A DNA stretch of 64,000 nucleotides from Bacteroidales bacterium (GCA_024401395.1 JAKSLD010000009.1:56725-120724), one strand, 5' to 3'. Shown: positions 45,441 through 55,220, counted from the first letter of the stretch. Numbers and translations are program-made. Notes: a model not told the origin generated them from the letters alone.

Positions 45441-45448
45441 TATTTTTG
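45441..45448 (+). promoter_or_regulatory. -7 box of ubiE, leaderless transcript predicted
   Basis: TATTTTTG ends only 4 bp before the ATG at 45453. This rules out the ATG at 45423 that opens the longer frame and predicts an mRNA starting at or next to the A of the start codon. Confidence 0.55.
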
Positions 45449-45452
45449 CACT

Positions 45453-46199
45453 ATGGAAGAAAAAACAACTACACCCATAAAGCCTTATTATCAGGAGGGT
45501 CAGTCTAAAGCTACTGAGGTTGAGCAGATGTTTAATGCTATAGCCCCAAAATATGACCTCCTCAACCATCTCTTGTCTATGAATATCGATAAGGGCTGGC
45601 GTAAAAAGGCTATCTCTAGCCTCAAGGATTTGTCCCCATTGTCTCATATCCTGGATGTGGCGACAGGTACTGGCGATTTGGCTATCATGGCTCATAAAAT
45701 GTTGGGTGTACCGGTAACAGGGACTGATCTTACCGAGGGTATGATTGAAATTGGCCGTCAGAAGGTGGCTAAGGAGGGGTATCAGGATAAGATAGAACTT
45801 GCTAAGGCCGATTCTGAGGCTCTGCCATTCGCTGATAATCAGTTCGATGCCGTGACCGTGGCTTTTGGTGTCCGTAATTATGCTCACCTAGATAAGGGTT
45901 TGTCCGAAATGGCGCGTGTCATTCGTCATGGAGGCCGTATGGTTATCCTCGAGTTCTCTAAGCCACGCCATTTCCCTATGAAGCAGTTGTATATGTTCTA
46001 TTTCCGCCATATCCTCCCTGTCATAGGTCGATGTGTCTCAAAGGATCGTCGCGCCTATGATTATTTGCCTGAATCGGTACTGGCATTCCCAGATGGCACG
46101 GATTTTGAGGAGCATCTCATAACAGCTGGTGTGGCGCCTGTGAAGCGTATTTCTCTCACTTTCGGCATCGCTACCATATATATCGCTGAAAAACAGTAA
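45453..46199 (+). CDS. ubiE: Demethylmenaquinone methyltransferase (UbiE/MenG)
   Basis: 248 residues from 45453. SAM-dependent methyltransferase with AIAPKYDLLNHLLSMNIDKG, LDVATGTGDLAI (motif I) and VTVAFGVRNYAHLDKGLSEM. It performs the last methylation of menaquinone in the cytoplasm. It is directly followed by porT, 3 bp apart, the same neighbour order as in Porphyromonas. Confidence 0.93.
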   Translation: MEEKTTTPIKPYYQEGQSKATEVEQMFNAIAPKYDLLNHLLSMNIDKGWRKKAISSLKDLSPLSHILDVATGTGDLAIMAHKMLGVPVTGTDLTEGMIEIGRQKVAKEGYQDKIELAKADSEALPFADNQFDAVTVAFGVRNYAHLDKGLSEMARVIRHGGRMVILEFSKPRHFPMKQLYMFYFRHILPVIGRCVSKDRRAYDYLPESVLAFPDGTDFEEHLITAGVAPVKRISLTFGIATIYIAEKQ

Positions 46200-46202
46200 T
46201 TA

Positions 46203-46943
46203 ATGCGTCGACTCGCCTGCATATTATGTGCTTTCGTGTTCGGTATCGCTCTGTTCGCACAGGTGATACCCGAGGCTCGCTCACGCAAATTGCCTAACCT
46301 TCCAGGATATGAATACCAGAAACTGCATTTCGGTTTTCTGATAGGTTTTAATATGCTGGATTACCATATATATAATAAAGGTATCGCTTTCGACGAGAGT
46401 TTATCTCACGATAATCTCTCTCCTATATGGTATGCCGAGATTGAGGATCTCTCCCCAGGTTTGAATCTTGGCATCATTACCGACCTCCGTTTGGCTAATC
46501 ATCTGAATCTTCGCGCCCTCCCTGGTGTGAGCTTCGGTGAGCGTAACGTCACTTTCCGTGATTCTCGTGGGGTAATGGTCGATGAGGAACCTCTGCGAAT
46601 TAAGTCTACTTTCATCGATTTGCCTATCGTCCTCAAATATAGCGCATACCGTCTCCATAATGTCCAGCCTTTCGTGGAAGCTGGCGTATCTTTCAAGTAT
46701 GACCTGGCTCGCGATAAGCAGAGCCACCTTCAGATGAAGTCTTTTGATACTTGCCTGGATGCCGGCGCCGGTATCGATTTCTATCTCCAGTATTTCCGAT
46801 TCTCTATCGAACTGAAGAGTTCTTGGGGCCTGACTAATATCCACAAGCTGGAGGTGGATGCAGATTTTGAGGATCGCCCTTATCAGCAGGCTATCGATGC
46901 CCTCAAATCACGCATCTTCAGCATCAACATTTTCTTTGAATAA
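46203..46943 (+). CDS. porT: PorT, type IX secretion system outer-membrane protein
   Basis: 246 residues. Signal peptide (1-20, ALFAQ). A small outer-membrane beta-barrel of the PorT family: YQKLHFGFLIGFNMLDYHI, IITDLRLANHLNLRALPGVSFG, FIDLPIVLKYSAYRLHNVQP, VEAGVSFKYDLA and SIELKSSWGLTN, ending in an aromatic-containing final strand. PorT is needed for type IX secretion and gliding in Bacteroidetes. The link to ubiE supports the call. It implies that some proteins of this organism leave the cell by this route. Confidence 0.88.
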   Translation: MRRLACILCAFVFGIALFAQVIPEARSRKLPNLPGYEYQKLHFGFLIGFNMLDYHIYNKGIAFDESLSHDNLSPIWYAEIEDLSPGLNLGIITDLRLANHLNLRALPGVSFGERNVTFRDSRGVMVDEEPLRIKSTFIDLPIVLKYSAYRLHNVQPFVEAGVSFKYDLARDKQSHLQMKSFDTCLDAGAGIDFYLQYFRFSIELKSSWGLTNIHKLEVDADFEDRPYQQAIDALKSRIFSINIFFE

Positions 46944-46944
46944 T

Positions 46945-47010
46945 TCTTATTATAACGCTGTCTTGTATTTCTCTTAACACTCTAACTATACAGCCTTAAT
47001 ACAGACGCTA
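46945..47010 (+). repeat. Second dispersed motif, TTATAACGCT ... TTAATACAGACRCT
   Basis: The gap between porT and the convergent MFS-acyltransferase gene holds TTATAACGCT, CTCTTAACACTC, TATACAGCC and TTAATACAGACGCT. The same words occur in blocks A and B (2795-2850, 36705-36760) and at 63826-63880. Nothing else is recognisable in the remaining 80 bp. Confidence 0.45.
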
Positions 47011-47089
47011 TTTTTCACTCTATGCGTTTCATGTAAAAATAATATCAATTCGTATAATCGCATCGTGCGGTCTTGACCCGCTTATTTCC

Positions 47090-48958
47090 CTAAAATGTAT
47101 TGTATTTTTCCTCTAGCCATTTGTTGAATTCTACACGGCTTTTCTCTTTCGCCTCTTTTCTGACATCTTCTGTCACTTCTTCAAAAGTGAATTCTACAGT
47201 TCTCCTCTTCCTCAGGAATATTGTCAATGTCAATATCTGAATCAGACTGAGCAATAGCAGTACCACTATATTTGGTGTGGCTTTCTTCCCATACCTGCTC
47301 CACGCACTGCCCCAAAGTCCTTTTATGTGTATGAGCAGCACGTGTGTGTGTTCTGGTAAAATATTTGCCGTATTATATGCCAGTTGCCTGGTCCCTATGG
47401 TCTCTTTCCCGTCTGTAGTTATATGCCCGGAAGGGTAGAATAGCACGTTTGTCTTGTCGTTCAATGCTTGTTCTATTATGCCGCTCAACTGCATGGCTTG
47501 CTCTACTCCCTTGCGCGACTTCCTCAAATCTGGTACCCTGATGGCATTGAATAATGATAGTACATGCCCGATAACTGGTATCTCAAAATATTCTTCGTCT
47601 ACTAGTGGCCTGAAATTCTCTTTGTAGAATGTGCCGAATAGCATAATGGGATCCATCACTGCCTGATGGTTAGGCCATATCAATAGGTTCTCTCCGTCTT
47701 TTGTCTTCAGTAGCTTTTCGTTGTTTATCTTTATATTATAATGCCAACGCATAAAGAAATAGCCAGTCCAACAGGTGACTTCCCTGCAGGCAAATACAAA
47801 TGTCAGCGAGGCTAACAGGAAGAATAGCCCTATGAACATAAATACATACTTGGACGACAGAAACTCCATTATCAGAAAGTTGCTTGCCGATGCTATGAAT
47901 ATATACACAAACGACACAAGGTTGAAGTAGGCTAATACCATACCTTGTTTTTCTGCAGGTACTCTCTTCTGTATGTACGCATCAAGTGGAATTTTGAATA
48001 TGCCGCAGGTGACTGATAGCGCAACTAGCAGTATCACAAGGGCAGTGACGTTGGTGCCCCAGATAAACGTAAATATAAGTAGCACCGATATGACTATACC
48101 TATTAATGGTGTCGCCCCTAGCATGAATCTGTTCGTGTCTAACTTGCCGCCAATAAGACACCCTACAGTAATGCCGACAGCCATAAGAGCCAGTAACAAC
48201 CCTGTCGATGTGTGACTCAATGCTAATGGCTCTTCTTCGCAATATACTATAAGTAGCATCTGTATCGAAGCGCATAGCCACCAGAATAGTGATAAATAAT
48301 GTATCACAGGATTAACCCCGGCATATTGTTTCAACATACGGTGTGTCCTGTGTATAAATCTTAACGGATTGATGGAGGAGTCGTTGTTCTGCCTCGTCTC
48401 TTTTACTTTTAGCGTCAATGAACATAAATAGCCCAGAACTGCTAGGCCCATAAGGGTACTGTACCATATAGCGGGATTGTCATAGTCGGCCATGAAACTC
48501 GCTGCCACTGTGCCTATCAGCATGCCCATAAATGATACGGCTTCCATACTTCCCATTCCTTTGGCTACATTCTCTGTACCGCCGATATCTCGTATCAATG
48601 CATATTTTGATGGCGAATAGAGCGCACTCTGTAAACCCATAAGTAAGACGCTTCCTATGGCTAATGCTATGGAATTCTGCCAGAAAGCTATGATTGCTAT
48701 AGCCATAATGCCTATTTCGGCTAGTTTCGACCACCTCAGTGTCTTCTGCTTCCCTAATATCGCTGGTAGTTTTGATGCCAATGGCGAGAATAGTAAATAT
48801 GGCAACACTAATGCCCCGGCTGACATACTGACAAGCATCGGCTTATATTCTGCATCAACCCAACTGACCGCCACAAAACTGGTCAGAATCTTCAGCACGT
48901 TGTCATTCATCACACCACAAAAATTCGTGGCAAATAGTTTGTAAAATTCCTTATTCAT
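47090..48958 (-). CDS. MFS transporter fused to a PlsC-type acyltransferase
   Basis: 622 residues. The N-terminal part (about 1-400) has 10-12 hydrophobic segments and an LplT-like opening (YKLFATNFCGVMNDNVLKIL). The C-terminal part is a 1-acyl-glycerol-3-phosphate acyltransferase domain with LLIWPNHQAVMDPIM (the NHx4D motif) and NVLFYPSGHITTDGK. LplT-type flippases plus acyltransferase recycle lysophospholipids; in the longer three-part versions an acyl-ACP synthetase follows. Here that third domain is missing. It acts in the inner membrane. Confidence 0.88.
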   Translation of the reverse strand: MNKEFYKLFATNFCGVMNDNVLKILTSFVAVSWVDAEYKPMLVSMSAGALVLPYLLFSPLASKLPAILGKQKTLRWSKLAEIGIMAIAIIAFWQNSIALAIGSVLLMGLQSALYSPSKYALIRDIGGTENVAKGMGSMEAVSFMGMLIGTVAASFMADYDNPAIWYSTLMGLAVLGYLCSLTLKVKETRQNNDSSINPLRFIHRTHRMLKQYAGVNPVIHYLSLFWWLCASIQMLLIVYCEEEPLALSHTSTGLLLALMAVGITVGCLIGGKLDTNRFMLGATPLIGIVISVLLIFTFIWGTNVTALVILLVALSVTCGIFKIPLDAYIQKRVPAEKQGMVLAYFNLVSFVYIFIASASNFLIMEFLSSKYVFMFIGLFFLLASLTFVFACREVTCWTGYFFMRWHYNIKINNEKLLKTKDGENLLIWPNHQAVMDPIMLFGTFYKENFRPLVDEEYFEIPVIGHVLSLFNAIRVPDLRKSRKGVEQAMQLSGIIEQALNDKTNVLFYPSGHITTDGKETIGTRQLAYNTANILPEHTHVLLIHIKGLWGSAWSRYGKKATPNIVVLLLLSLIQILTLTIFLRKRRTVEFTFEEVTEDVRKEAKEKSRVEFNKWLEEKYNTF

Positions 48959-49047
48959 CGCGATTCCCGTGTATTATACACTCAATATGCAAAACTATGT
49001 ATAATGTGATTAATATACAAACCTGTAGTAGGTTTCGTCATACTTAA

Positions 49048-49080
49048 CAAAAAATCCGCCCTCCAAATGGAGAGCGGATT
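49048..49080 (-). terminator. Terminator of the SusC/D operon
   Basis: Minus-strand stem AATCCGCTCTCC / GGAGGGCGGATT (two mismatched bases), TTTTTT tail, 23 bp past the stop of the last gene. Confidence 0.85.
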
Positions 49081-49102
49081 GGACTATTAACATGTTTCAG
49101 TA

Positions 49103-49621
49103 TTAATCGTTTTCTGCAAGACCAGAATAACGTACGCCAGCTATATGAAGTTTGCTGTAATACTCATTAATGTAATCATCATCGCTGAATACTACATAGA
49201 AACTGATAGAATCAGCTGGAGATCCGTTCTTCTGAACACCTGCTCCAGGGAGAATCTTACCATCTGTGATAGTAAGTTGCATGTCATAATTGTAGTTTTC
49301 TGCTGCTCCCTCTGTAGCAAAGGTCAGATCATTAATATTGTTCTTTACCTTACACTTGAAATCCCAGAAGTTGCCGAGGTCATCAACAAACATCTCATCT
49401 GCTTTGTTGTCTGAAGTGTTGTAGGTGAGAATCAAGAACTGACCGAGGCCGAACAAATCCTCATCCTCAAAAACAACGTTGTTATTCTCGTCTACCGCGT
49501 TGACTGAAACATACCACTGACCAGCAGTAGCTTCTGTTGCGGTACCTCCTATCTCGTCCTTCTCACAAGATGTAAAACCTGCACAGAGAGCGAGAACTGC
49601 AATGTATAATAACTTCTTCAT
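49103..49621 (-). CDS. SusC/D-associated lipoprotein (Lipid_bd family)
   Basis: 172 residues from the ATG at 49621, which gives a lipoprotein signal (ALCAGFTSC, Cys 18); the longer frame from 49663 overlaps the upstream gene and has no signal. The domain resembles the lipid-binding putative hydrolase family found beside SusD genes: AGQWYVSVNAVDENN, LILTYNTSDNKADEMFVDD, LGNFWDFKCKVK and a C-terminal HIAGVRYSG. Last gene of the SusC/D operon; likely surface-exposed, with ligand unknown. Confidence 0.7.
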   Translation of the reverse strand: MKKLLYIAVLALCAGFTSCEKDEIGGTATEATAGQWYVSVNAVDENNNVVFEDEDLFGLGQFLILTYNTSDNKADEMFVDDLGNFWDFKCKVKNNINDLTFATEGAAENYNYDMQLTITDGKILPGAGVQKNGSPADSISFYVVFSDDDYINEYYSKLHIAGVRYSGLAEND

Positions 49622-49625
49622 TGTA

Positions 49626-50327
49626 TTATTCTTTTGACATTGTAACGTTAAATGCCATACCACTTACGTAAACTGCACGGTATGTGAAAGTTGAAGCTGT
49701 TGCATCGAATGTACCTTCGAAATCAGTCAACCCATCACCCCAACCAGGAATGTATGAGTCTTCCAATGTAACAGTGTCATCATCATTAATTGTGATAATG
49801 GCTTCCATATTGTAATTTGCTCCGTATCCAGCACGTTGGCTATACCAACCGCCAAGGATATCATCTACGGTATATGTACCATCACCATTATTAATAACAA
49901 GAACTTGGAAAGGTCTGCCAAATGCTGTCGTTGTTCCATTATAGTCACGATAGCTGCTTGCGTCAACAATGTAGAAACCTTCTACATCATCGTTCAGGTC
50001 AAGAACGATAACTGTACGGCTAGATGAAGCAGTAAAACCATCAGCATTAGTTACTGAATATGTAACCTTATAAACGCCAGACTTGTTAGTATTTACATTC
50101 GAGTTGATAACTACCTGGTCATTCACGTTTTCACCATTAAGTGTAGCAGTGAAACCTGGATCTACAAATGTGTCGCCCTTGTTTACTACCATTTCTGTCT
50201 CACCTTCAAGGTCGAGAACAGCGTAGTATGTTATGCCAGTAAGACCCTCTGTCTCCTTGTCGTCACAGCTCGCTAATGAAAGCATAGACGCAATGGCCAT
50301 CATTGCAAATATGAATCTTTTTTTCAT
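49626..50327 (-). CDS. SusC/D-associated lipoprotein with DUF5011/DUF5012-like domains
   Basis: About 233 residues from 50327. Lipoprotein signal ending SLASC. Immunoglobulin-like DUF5011 domain (about 40-110; KGDTFVDPGFTATLNGENV, GVYKVTYSVTNADGFTA) followed by a beta-rich domain (about 115-233; GFYIVDASSYRDYNG, GDGTYTVDDILGGWYSQRAG). Proteins of this make-up often serve as surface glycan-binding partners of SusC/D systems. It lies 18 bp after the SusD stop. Confidence 0.7.
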   Translation of the reverse strand: MKKRFIFAMMAIASMLSLASCDDKETEGLTGITYYAVLDLEGETEMVVNKGDTFVDPGFTATLNGENVNDQVVINSNVNTNKSGVYKVTYSVTNADGFTASSSRTVIVLDLNDDVEGFYIVDASSYRDYNGTTTAFGRPFQVLVINNGDGTYTVDDILGGWYSQRAGYGANYNMEAIITINDDDTVTLEDSYIPGWGDGLTDFEGTFDATASTFTYRAVYVSGMAFNVTMSKE

Positions 50328-50345
50328 AATAATCATCCATTAATA

Positions 50346-51851
50346 TTATTTAGCCCAGAATACTGGAGCAGTGTAACCAGGGAACTCAGGAGTGTTGCTG
50401 TTACGTGAAGAAGCAGACTCTGCGTAAGGGTAACGAGCAAGAACCTTGTTGTCGCCAACCTGACCAAACACTAGTATTGGAGTGTAGAGAGTTCCAGGAA
50501 CATATTTCTCTGGCTTGTAAGAATCGTCCTTGAGCAAATTGTACAAATCCAGACCTTTTATTTCGGTATTGAATGTAGGATAGCCTAGACGACGAACCTC
50601 ACACCAAGACTCGAAGCTGTTGTAACCAGCAAGATCCATCCACTTGGCAATACCGATGGACTTCTTGTAGTTTGTGTTGTCGTATGGGAATTTGATAAGG
50701 AATTCCTCAGAACCTGCAACGCCTGCAGATGCAAATGAAGACTCTACAGCAGCTTTATAATGAGTTTCTGCGTCAGATGCCGAACCATAGCGAGCATAAT
50801 ACTCTGCAATAAGGAACTCTGTCTCAGCTACCGAAATCAATTTAACTGGATCTGTTGCAGATGTCTTTGGACGACACCAGTAACTTGACTTATAAGCATT
50901 TGATGTAGAGAAGTTGGTACCTGAGATACTGCCAGTATACTCCCCACTTCCGTTAACTTCAAAATATGCAGCAAGACGACCATCCTCGTAAAGTATATCA
51001 CCATCCTCATTCTTTTGAAGCATTGTGCCGATAATTGCAATGTTGGCAACAATGTTCTCCTGACGTCCTGCGTAGAAGTCATTGTCGTAGTATGGGTTGA
51101 GAGAACCGTTCTCTGTTGTGAAGCAGCCAGCAAACTCAACGTCTGATACAGGGAAGTTCCCCTCTGAAATCAATGCTGCTACTTGCGACTTTACATCCTT
51201 AACGTTCGACTCACGCATCAAGATACGAAGTTTAAGTGCGTTGGCAAACTTTATCCAGGAGTCTGCTTTGGCTCCAGGGAAAAGGAAATTAGTGCAAACT
51301 GTAGATGTCGATGATGCCTTGGCAAGTGCTGCGTCAAGTTCAGCAATGATGCCATCATATACAACTGCACCATCGTCAAATTTTGGTGCTGTATTTGCAG
51401 GATTGAGAGCCTCTGTGTAAGGAACTTCGCCCCAACAATCTACCATAGTTTGATAGATAAACGCACGCAATGTCGCGCCAGCTAGATATGAACCCCAATC
51501 TTCTGATGCTTCTGATTTTGCAAGAATAGTATTGATATTTGCCAAGCATCTCTGATTGAGCAGTTGATAGAACTGGTCACAACGTGTACTCGACATTGTA
51601 AACTGTGAATAGTCTAAATAGTTGGAAGTTCCAAACTGCTGCGCATAATGCTGTACATGATAACCAGCTACTGAGCGTAAGTCTCCACCATAAGTGGCAG
51701 CAAGCTGCATCTCAATAGAAGGCATAAGCATGCTTGGAGTAAGATTGCTCTCTGCTGGTGAATTAGGATCTTCATTGATGTCTAGGTAGTCGTCGCAAGA
51801 AGACAAGCTAAGTCCGAGAGCAACGGCTGAAAGTATGATAAATTTCTTCAT
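50346..51851 (-). CDS. SusD/RagB-family surface lipoprotein
   Basis: 501 residues. Lipoprotein signal with LSLSSC (Cys about 19) and DDYLDINEDPNSP next, the usual start of the SusD-like superfamily that includes PF12771. TPR-like helices follow, with GAKADSWIKFANALKLRILM and SVAETEFLIAEYYARYGS, and the ending NSNTPEFPGYTAPVFW. It caps the SusC barrel and captures the substrate on the cell surface. It is 17 bp after the SusC stop. Confidence 0.93.
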   Translation of the reverse strand: MKKFIILSAVALGLSLSSCDDYLDINEDPNSPAESNLTPSMLMPSIEMQLAATYGGDLRSVAGYHVQHYAQQFGTSNYLDYSQFTMSSTRCDQFYQLLNQRCLANINTILAKSEASEDWGSYLAGATLRAFIYQTMVDCWGEVPYTEALNPANTAPKFDDGAVVYDGIIAELDAALAKASSTSTVCTNFLFPGAKADSWIKFANALKLRILMRESNVKDVKSQVAALISEGNFPVSDVEFAGCFTTENGSLNPYYDNDFYAGRQENIVANIAIIGTMLQKNEDGDILYEDGRLAAYFEVNGSGEYTGSISGTNFSTSNAYKSSYWCRPKTSATDPVKLISVAETEFLIAEYYARYGSASDAETHYKAAVESSFASAGVAGSEEFLIKFPYDNTNYKKSIGIAKWMDLAGYNSFESWCEVRRLGYPTFNTEIKGLDLYNLLKDDSYKPEKYVPGTLYTPILVFGQVGDNKVLARYPYAESASSRNSNTPEFPGYTAPVFWAK

Positions 51852-51868
51852 TGTAATATCTCCCTTCG

Positions 51869-54800
51869 TTAGAATTTAACATTGAGGTTAAGACCGTAGG
51901 TACGGCATGATGGGTTTGCATAGAGCTCACCGAACTGAGTAGCTAGGTCACCGTATGAAGCCTGACTAACGGTTGTATTCTCTGGGTCGATGAATGTGTT
52001 GCTCTTAGCTGTCCAAGTGTAGACATTGTTGCAGAATACTGTCAACGAGATGTCTCGGAGACTGATAGCGTTTACAATGCTACGAGGTAAGCTGTATGAG
52101 AGACTTACGTTACGTAACTTAGCAAAAGAACGATCTACGAGGTATGCTTCACCGCCCTGGCCCCAGCCACATTTGTCATAGTAATCCTGGTAGCTGCTGT
52201 TGCTTAGGTAAATTGGTGTAGAGTTCTCTGATACATTGCCTTCTGCGTCAATACATACTGAGTTAGGAATGACAAATGGACGACGGTCGTTGTATGTTGT
52301 GATGTCTCCGTTACCAGTGAACTGCATAAGGTTCTTTGTACGAGAGAACATATAACCACCATAACGGACGTCAAGTTGCGCAGAAAGTGTGAAGTCAAAT
52401 ACGCGAAGTGATGTGTTTATACCACCTGTCCAGTCATTATTCATGTTCTTGCCTGTATCATTAACGTCTGTGTCAATGATAGGCATACCATTCTGGTCTA
52501 CGATAAGTTTGCCGTCCTCTGTATATGAAGGAAGCTGTGAATAGAACTGACCCATTGGTTTGCCTGTTTCAGCATACATTTGAACAGCATCATTACCTGC
52601 TGAGAAACTGTAAATAGAAACGCGACCACCCTCGAGTCCTTCTGGAAGTGAAATTACCTTGTTTTTGATCTTTGAGAAATTGAATTCAATATCCCACTGA
52701 ATATTCTTCATACGGATTGGTGTCGTATTGAGTACAAGTTCAATACCCTTGTTCTCAACCTCACCAAAGTTCGTAACCATTCTTGTATAACCAGTAGCTG
52801 GGTCTACAGGAAGCTCAAATATCTGGTCGTCTGTGTTACGCTTGTAGTATGCAGCGTCAATGCCAAAACGGTCATTGAAGAATTTGAGGTTAAGACCGAT
52901 TTCAAACTCCTTTGTCATCTCTGGACGAAGTGTTGCAGAGCCGACAGTTGCAGATTTACGGAATGAGTTAATTCCATTCATAGGAAATTTAACGCCATCG
53001 CCATAACGAAGGTAAGAATCTGACTGTATGTACGACGAACTTGTCTTGTATGGGTCTGCGTCGTTACCTGTCTTACCAAACGCAAGACGAACTTTTCCAA
53101 ATGAAAGAGCGTCGTTCTCTGGAACTACGTGGGTGAAAATCCAGCTGAGGGTTGCACCTGGATAGAAGAAACTGTTCTCTTTGAGAGGAAGTGTAGATGA
53201 CCAGTCATTACGAGCTGTAACATCCAAATATACCATGTCGTCCCAGCCAATTGTAAGGTCACCAAAGAGACCTACTGCACGGCGCTTTGATTGAGACTCC
53301 TCGATAACTTTCTTCGTAGCACCGTTTGAGAGATCCCAAAATCCTGTGTAGAATGTTAGCTTGTCCGTCTCTCCTGCGCTTGCTGTGCTGTATCGTTCGT
53401 TCATATTAACACCAGCGACAAGTGCCACATCAAGCTTATTGTCTATAAACTTGTTGTTGTAGTTTACAAGGAAATCATGGTTCATCTCATAACGACGGTT
53501 GTAAGATGTGTAAACATAACCTTCCTGATTCATGTTAGAAGGTGCGTAACCCATGTCGTCGTCAATAAGTGCGTCATCAAGTGCAATTTCTGGAGAACCT
53601 ACCTTACGATCGTAATCTGTATAGTCGAAACCATAGCGATATGTAAGTGTAAGACCATCCATAGGCTTTATGTCGGCCTGAACCTTACCATAAACCTGCT
53701 TGGAATCAGTGTGGTTGTAGTTGTTCTCGAGAGCCCAATATGGGTTTGTGATACCATAAGGGGTAAGGTAGGCTTCTGGTGTGTTGAACGCAATAGAGGT
53801 GTCCTTTAAGTCAACAAGTGAAATGTCTCGAGGGAACTCATAGAGACCATCGATTACTGATGTGCCTTGGAAAGAACCTACAGCGTCAGTTTTCGAACGT
53901 GCTATGTTCGCTGAAGCAGAAAGCTTGAGCCATTTAGCAGCGTCGTATGTGCTACGGAATGCTATAGTATTACGCTTATATAGGTCAGCGTCTGTTGGCA
54001 TAATACCATTGTCATATGCGTATGAGTACGACAGGTAGTATGTCATGTCTCCAGAATCAGAAACTCCTGATAGCGCAATACTTTGATTGTGAGACCAACC
54101 TAGGTCAAAGAATTCCTTGACGTTGTCCTCAACAGCATTGTACTTGTGGATGCGCTGTTGGTGATTCCATATTGGACCATATACCTGTGTGGATCCATCG
54201 AACTCAGAACCCCATGAACCGTTCTCAATGAATGTCTGTGTACCATTCCATCCTTGACCGAATTTGTTTTGGAATTTTGGAAGTACAGCAACCTGACGTG
54301 CCTGAACACTACCTGAATACTCAATTGAGAAGTTACGGCTTTCTGCCTTCTTGCCTGATTTGGTTGTGATAATGATAACACCATTCGCTGCACGTGAACC
54401 ATAAATGGCAGTTGCGGCAGCACCTTTAAGAACGGTCATCGCCTCAATATCTTCTGATGAGATGTTGGCAATACCACCAGTGGCAATATTCTTACCTGAT
54501 GAAGATGCCATTGAGTTTTGCAATGGTACACCATCTACTACGTAAAGTGGCTGGTTGCTACCATTGATAGAACTGAAACCACGAATAACGACGTTGCTGA
54601 CAGAACCAGGGTCGGATGATGTTGCATTAACTGTTACACCTGCAACTTTGCCCGAGAGAGCATCTGCAACGTTAGTAGTACGAGCCTTGACAATTTCATC
54701 AGACTTAACTGATGCTGCAGAGTATCCAAGGGTCTTTTCTGCACGGGAGATACCCATTGCGGTAACAACAACTTCATCTATCGCTTTAGCGTCAGAAGAA

Positions 54801-55081
54801 AGTGTTACGTTTATTGTCGTCTGACCTGCAATCTCTAATTCTTGATCCTGCATTCCAATAAAACGACAAACAATGGCAATCGCATCCGCTGGTACATTGA
54901 GCGAATACTTGCCATCCATATCTGCAACTGTGCCTATTGAGGTGCCTTTCACCATAATAGTCGCACCTGGAACTGGTAACCCATCGTCACCAGTTACAAC
55001 GCCAGTAATGGCTTTGGTCTGCGCAAGCATAGATACGCAACTCAAAACCACTAACGACAAAGTTAATAATAATTTTCGCAT
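51869..55081 (-). CDS. SusC/RagA-family TonB-linked outer-membrane receptor
   Basis: 1070 residues. Signal peptide (1-20, VSMLAQ). CarboxypepD_reg-like domain (AITGVVTGDDGLPVPGATIM), TonB box-like region (AIDEVVVTAMGISRAEKTL), plug (TTNVADALSGKVAGVTVN, PLYVVDGVPL, ATAIYGSRAANGVIIITTK), then the barrel ending in RTYGLNLNVKF with a terminal Phe. It imports a nutrient, usually an oligosaccharide, with SusD. No degrading enzyme is in the same operon; the HTCS at 57257 is the likely regulator. Confidence 0.94.
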   Translation of the reverse strand: MRKLLLTLSLVVLSCVSMLAQTKAITGVVTGDDGLPVPGATIMVKGTSIGTVADMDGKYSLNVPADAIAIVCRFIGMQDQELEIAGQTTINVTLSSDAKAIDEVVVTAMGISRAEKTLGYSAASVKSDEIVKARTTNVADALSGKVAGVTVNATSSDPGSVSNVVIRGFSSINGSNQPLYVVDGVPLQNSMASSSGKNIATGGIANISSEDIEAMTVLKGAAATAIYGSRAANGVIIITTKSGKKAESRNFSIEYSGSVQARQVAVLPKFQNKFGQGWNGTQTFIENGSWGSEFDGSTQVYGPIWNHQQRIHKYNAVEDNVKEFFDLGWSHNQSIALSGVSDSGDMTYYLSYSYAYDNGIMPTDADLYKRNTIAFRSTYDAAKWLKLSASANIARSKTDAVGSFQGTSVIDGLYEFPRDISLVDLKDTSIAFNTPEAYLTPYGITNPYWALENNYNHTDSKQVYGKVQADIKPMDGLTLTYRYGFDYTDYDRKVGSPEIALDDALIDDDMGYAPSNMNQEGYVYTSYNRRYEMNHDFLVNYNNKFIDNKLDVALVAGVNMNERYSTASAGETDKLTFYTGFWDLSNGATKKVIEESQSKRRAVGLFGDLTIGWDDMVYLDVTARNDWSSTLPLKENSFFYPGATLSWIFTHVVPENDALSFGKVRLAFGKTGNDADPYKTSSSYIQSDSYLRYGDGVKFPMNGINSFRKSATVGSATLRPEMTKEFEIGLNLKFFNDRFGIDAAYYKRNTDDQIFELPVDPATGYTRMVTNFGEVENKGIELVLNTTPIRMKNIQWDIEFNFSKIKNKVISLPEGLEGGRVSIYSFSAGNDAVQMYAETGKPMGQFYSQLPSYTEDGKLIVDQNGMPIIDTDVNDTGKNMNNDWTGGINTSLRVFDFTLSAQLDVRYGGYMFSRTKNLMQFTGNGDITTYNDRRPFVIPNSVCIDAEGNVSENSTPIYLSNSSYQDYYDKCGWGQGGEAYLVDRSFAKLRNVSLSYSLPRSIVNAISLRDISLTVFCNNVYTWTAKSNTFIDPENTTVSQASYGDLATQFGELYANPSCRTYGLNLNVKF

Positions 55082-55166
55082 ATAAATTAGAGGTTATAAA
55101 TTATTCATTATATAAAATACAACACGCTTAGGTCATTGTAGTTTTCTCTACTTTTTAAAGTCAGTA

Positions 55167-55199
55167 CAAAATTAATGCATTTTCGTTATATCTGACAAA
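55167..55199 (-). promoter_or_regulatory. Promoter of the SusC/D operon
   Basis: -33 TTTG (55196-55199) and -7 TAATTTTG (55167-55174) on the minus strand are separated by 21 bp, a near-ideal Bacteroidetes promoter, 86 bp before the susC ATG. Confidence 0.7.
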
Positions 55200-55220
55200 A
55201 ATGGTAACATTTTTTTACTG

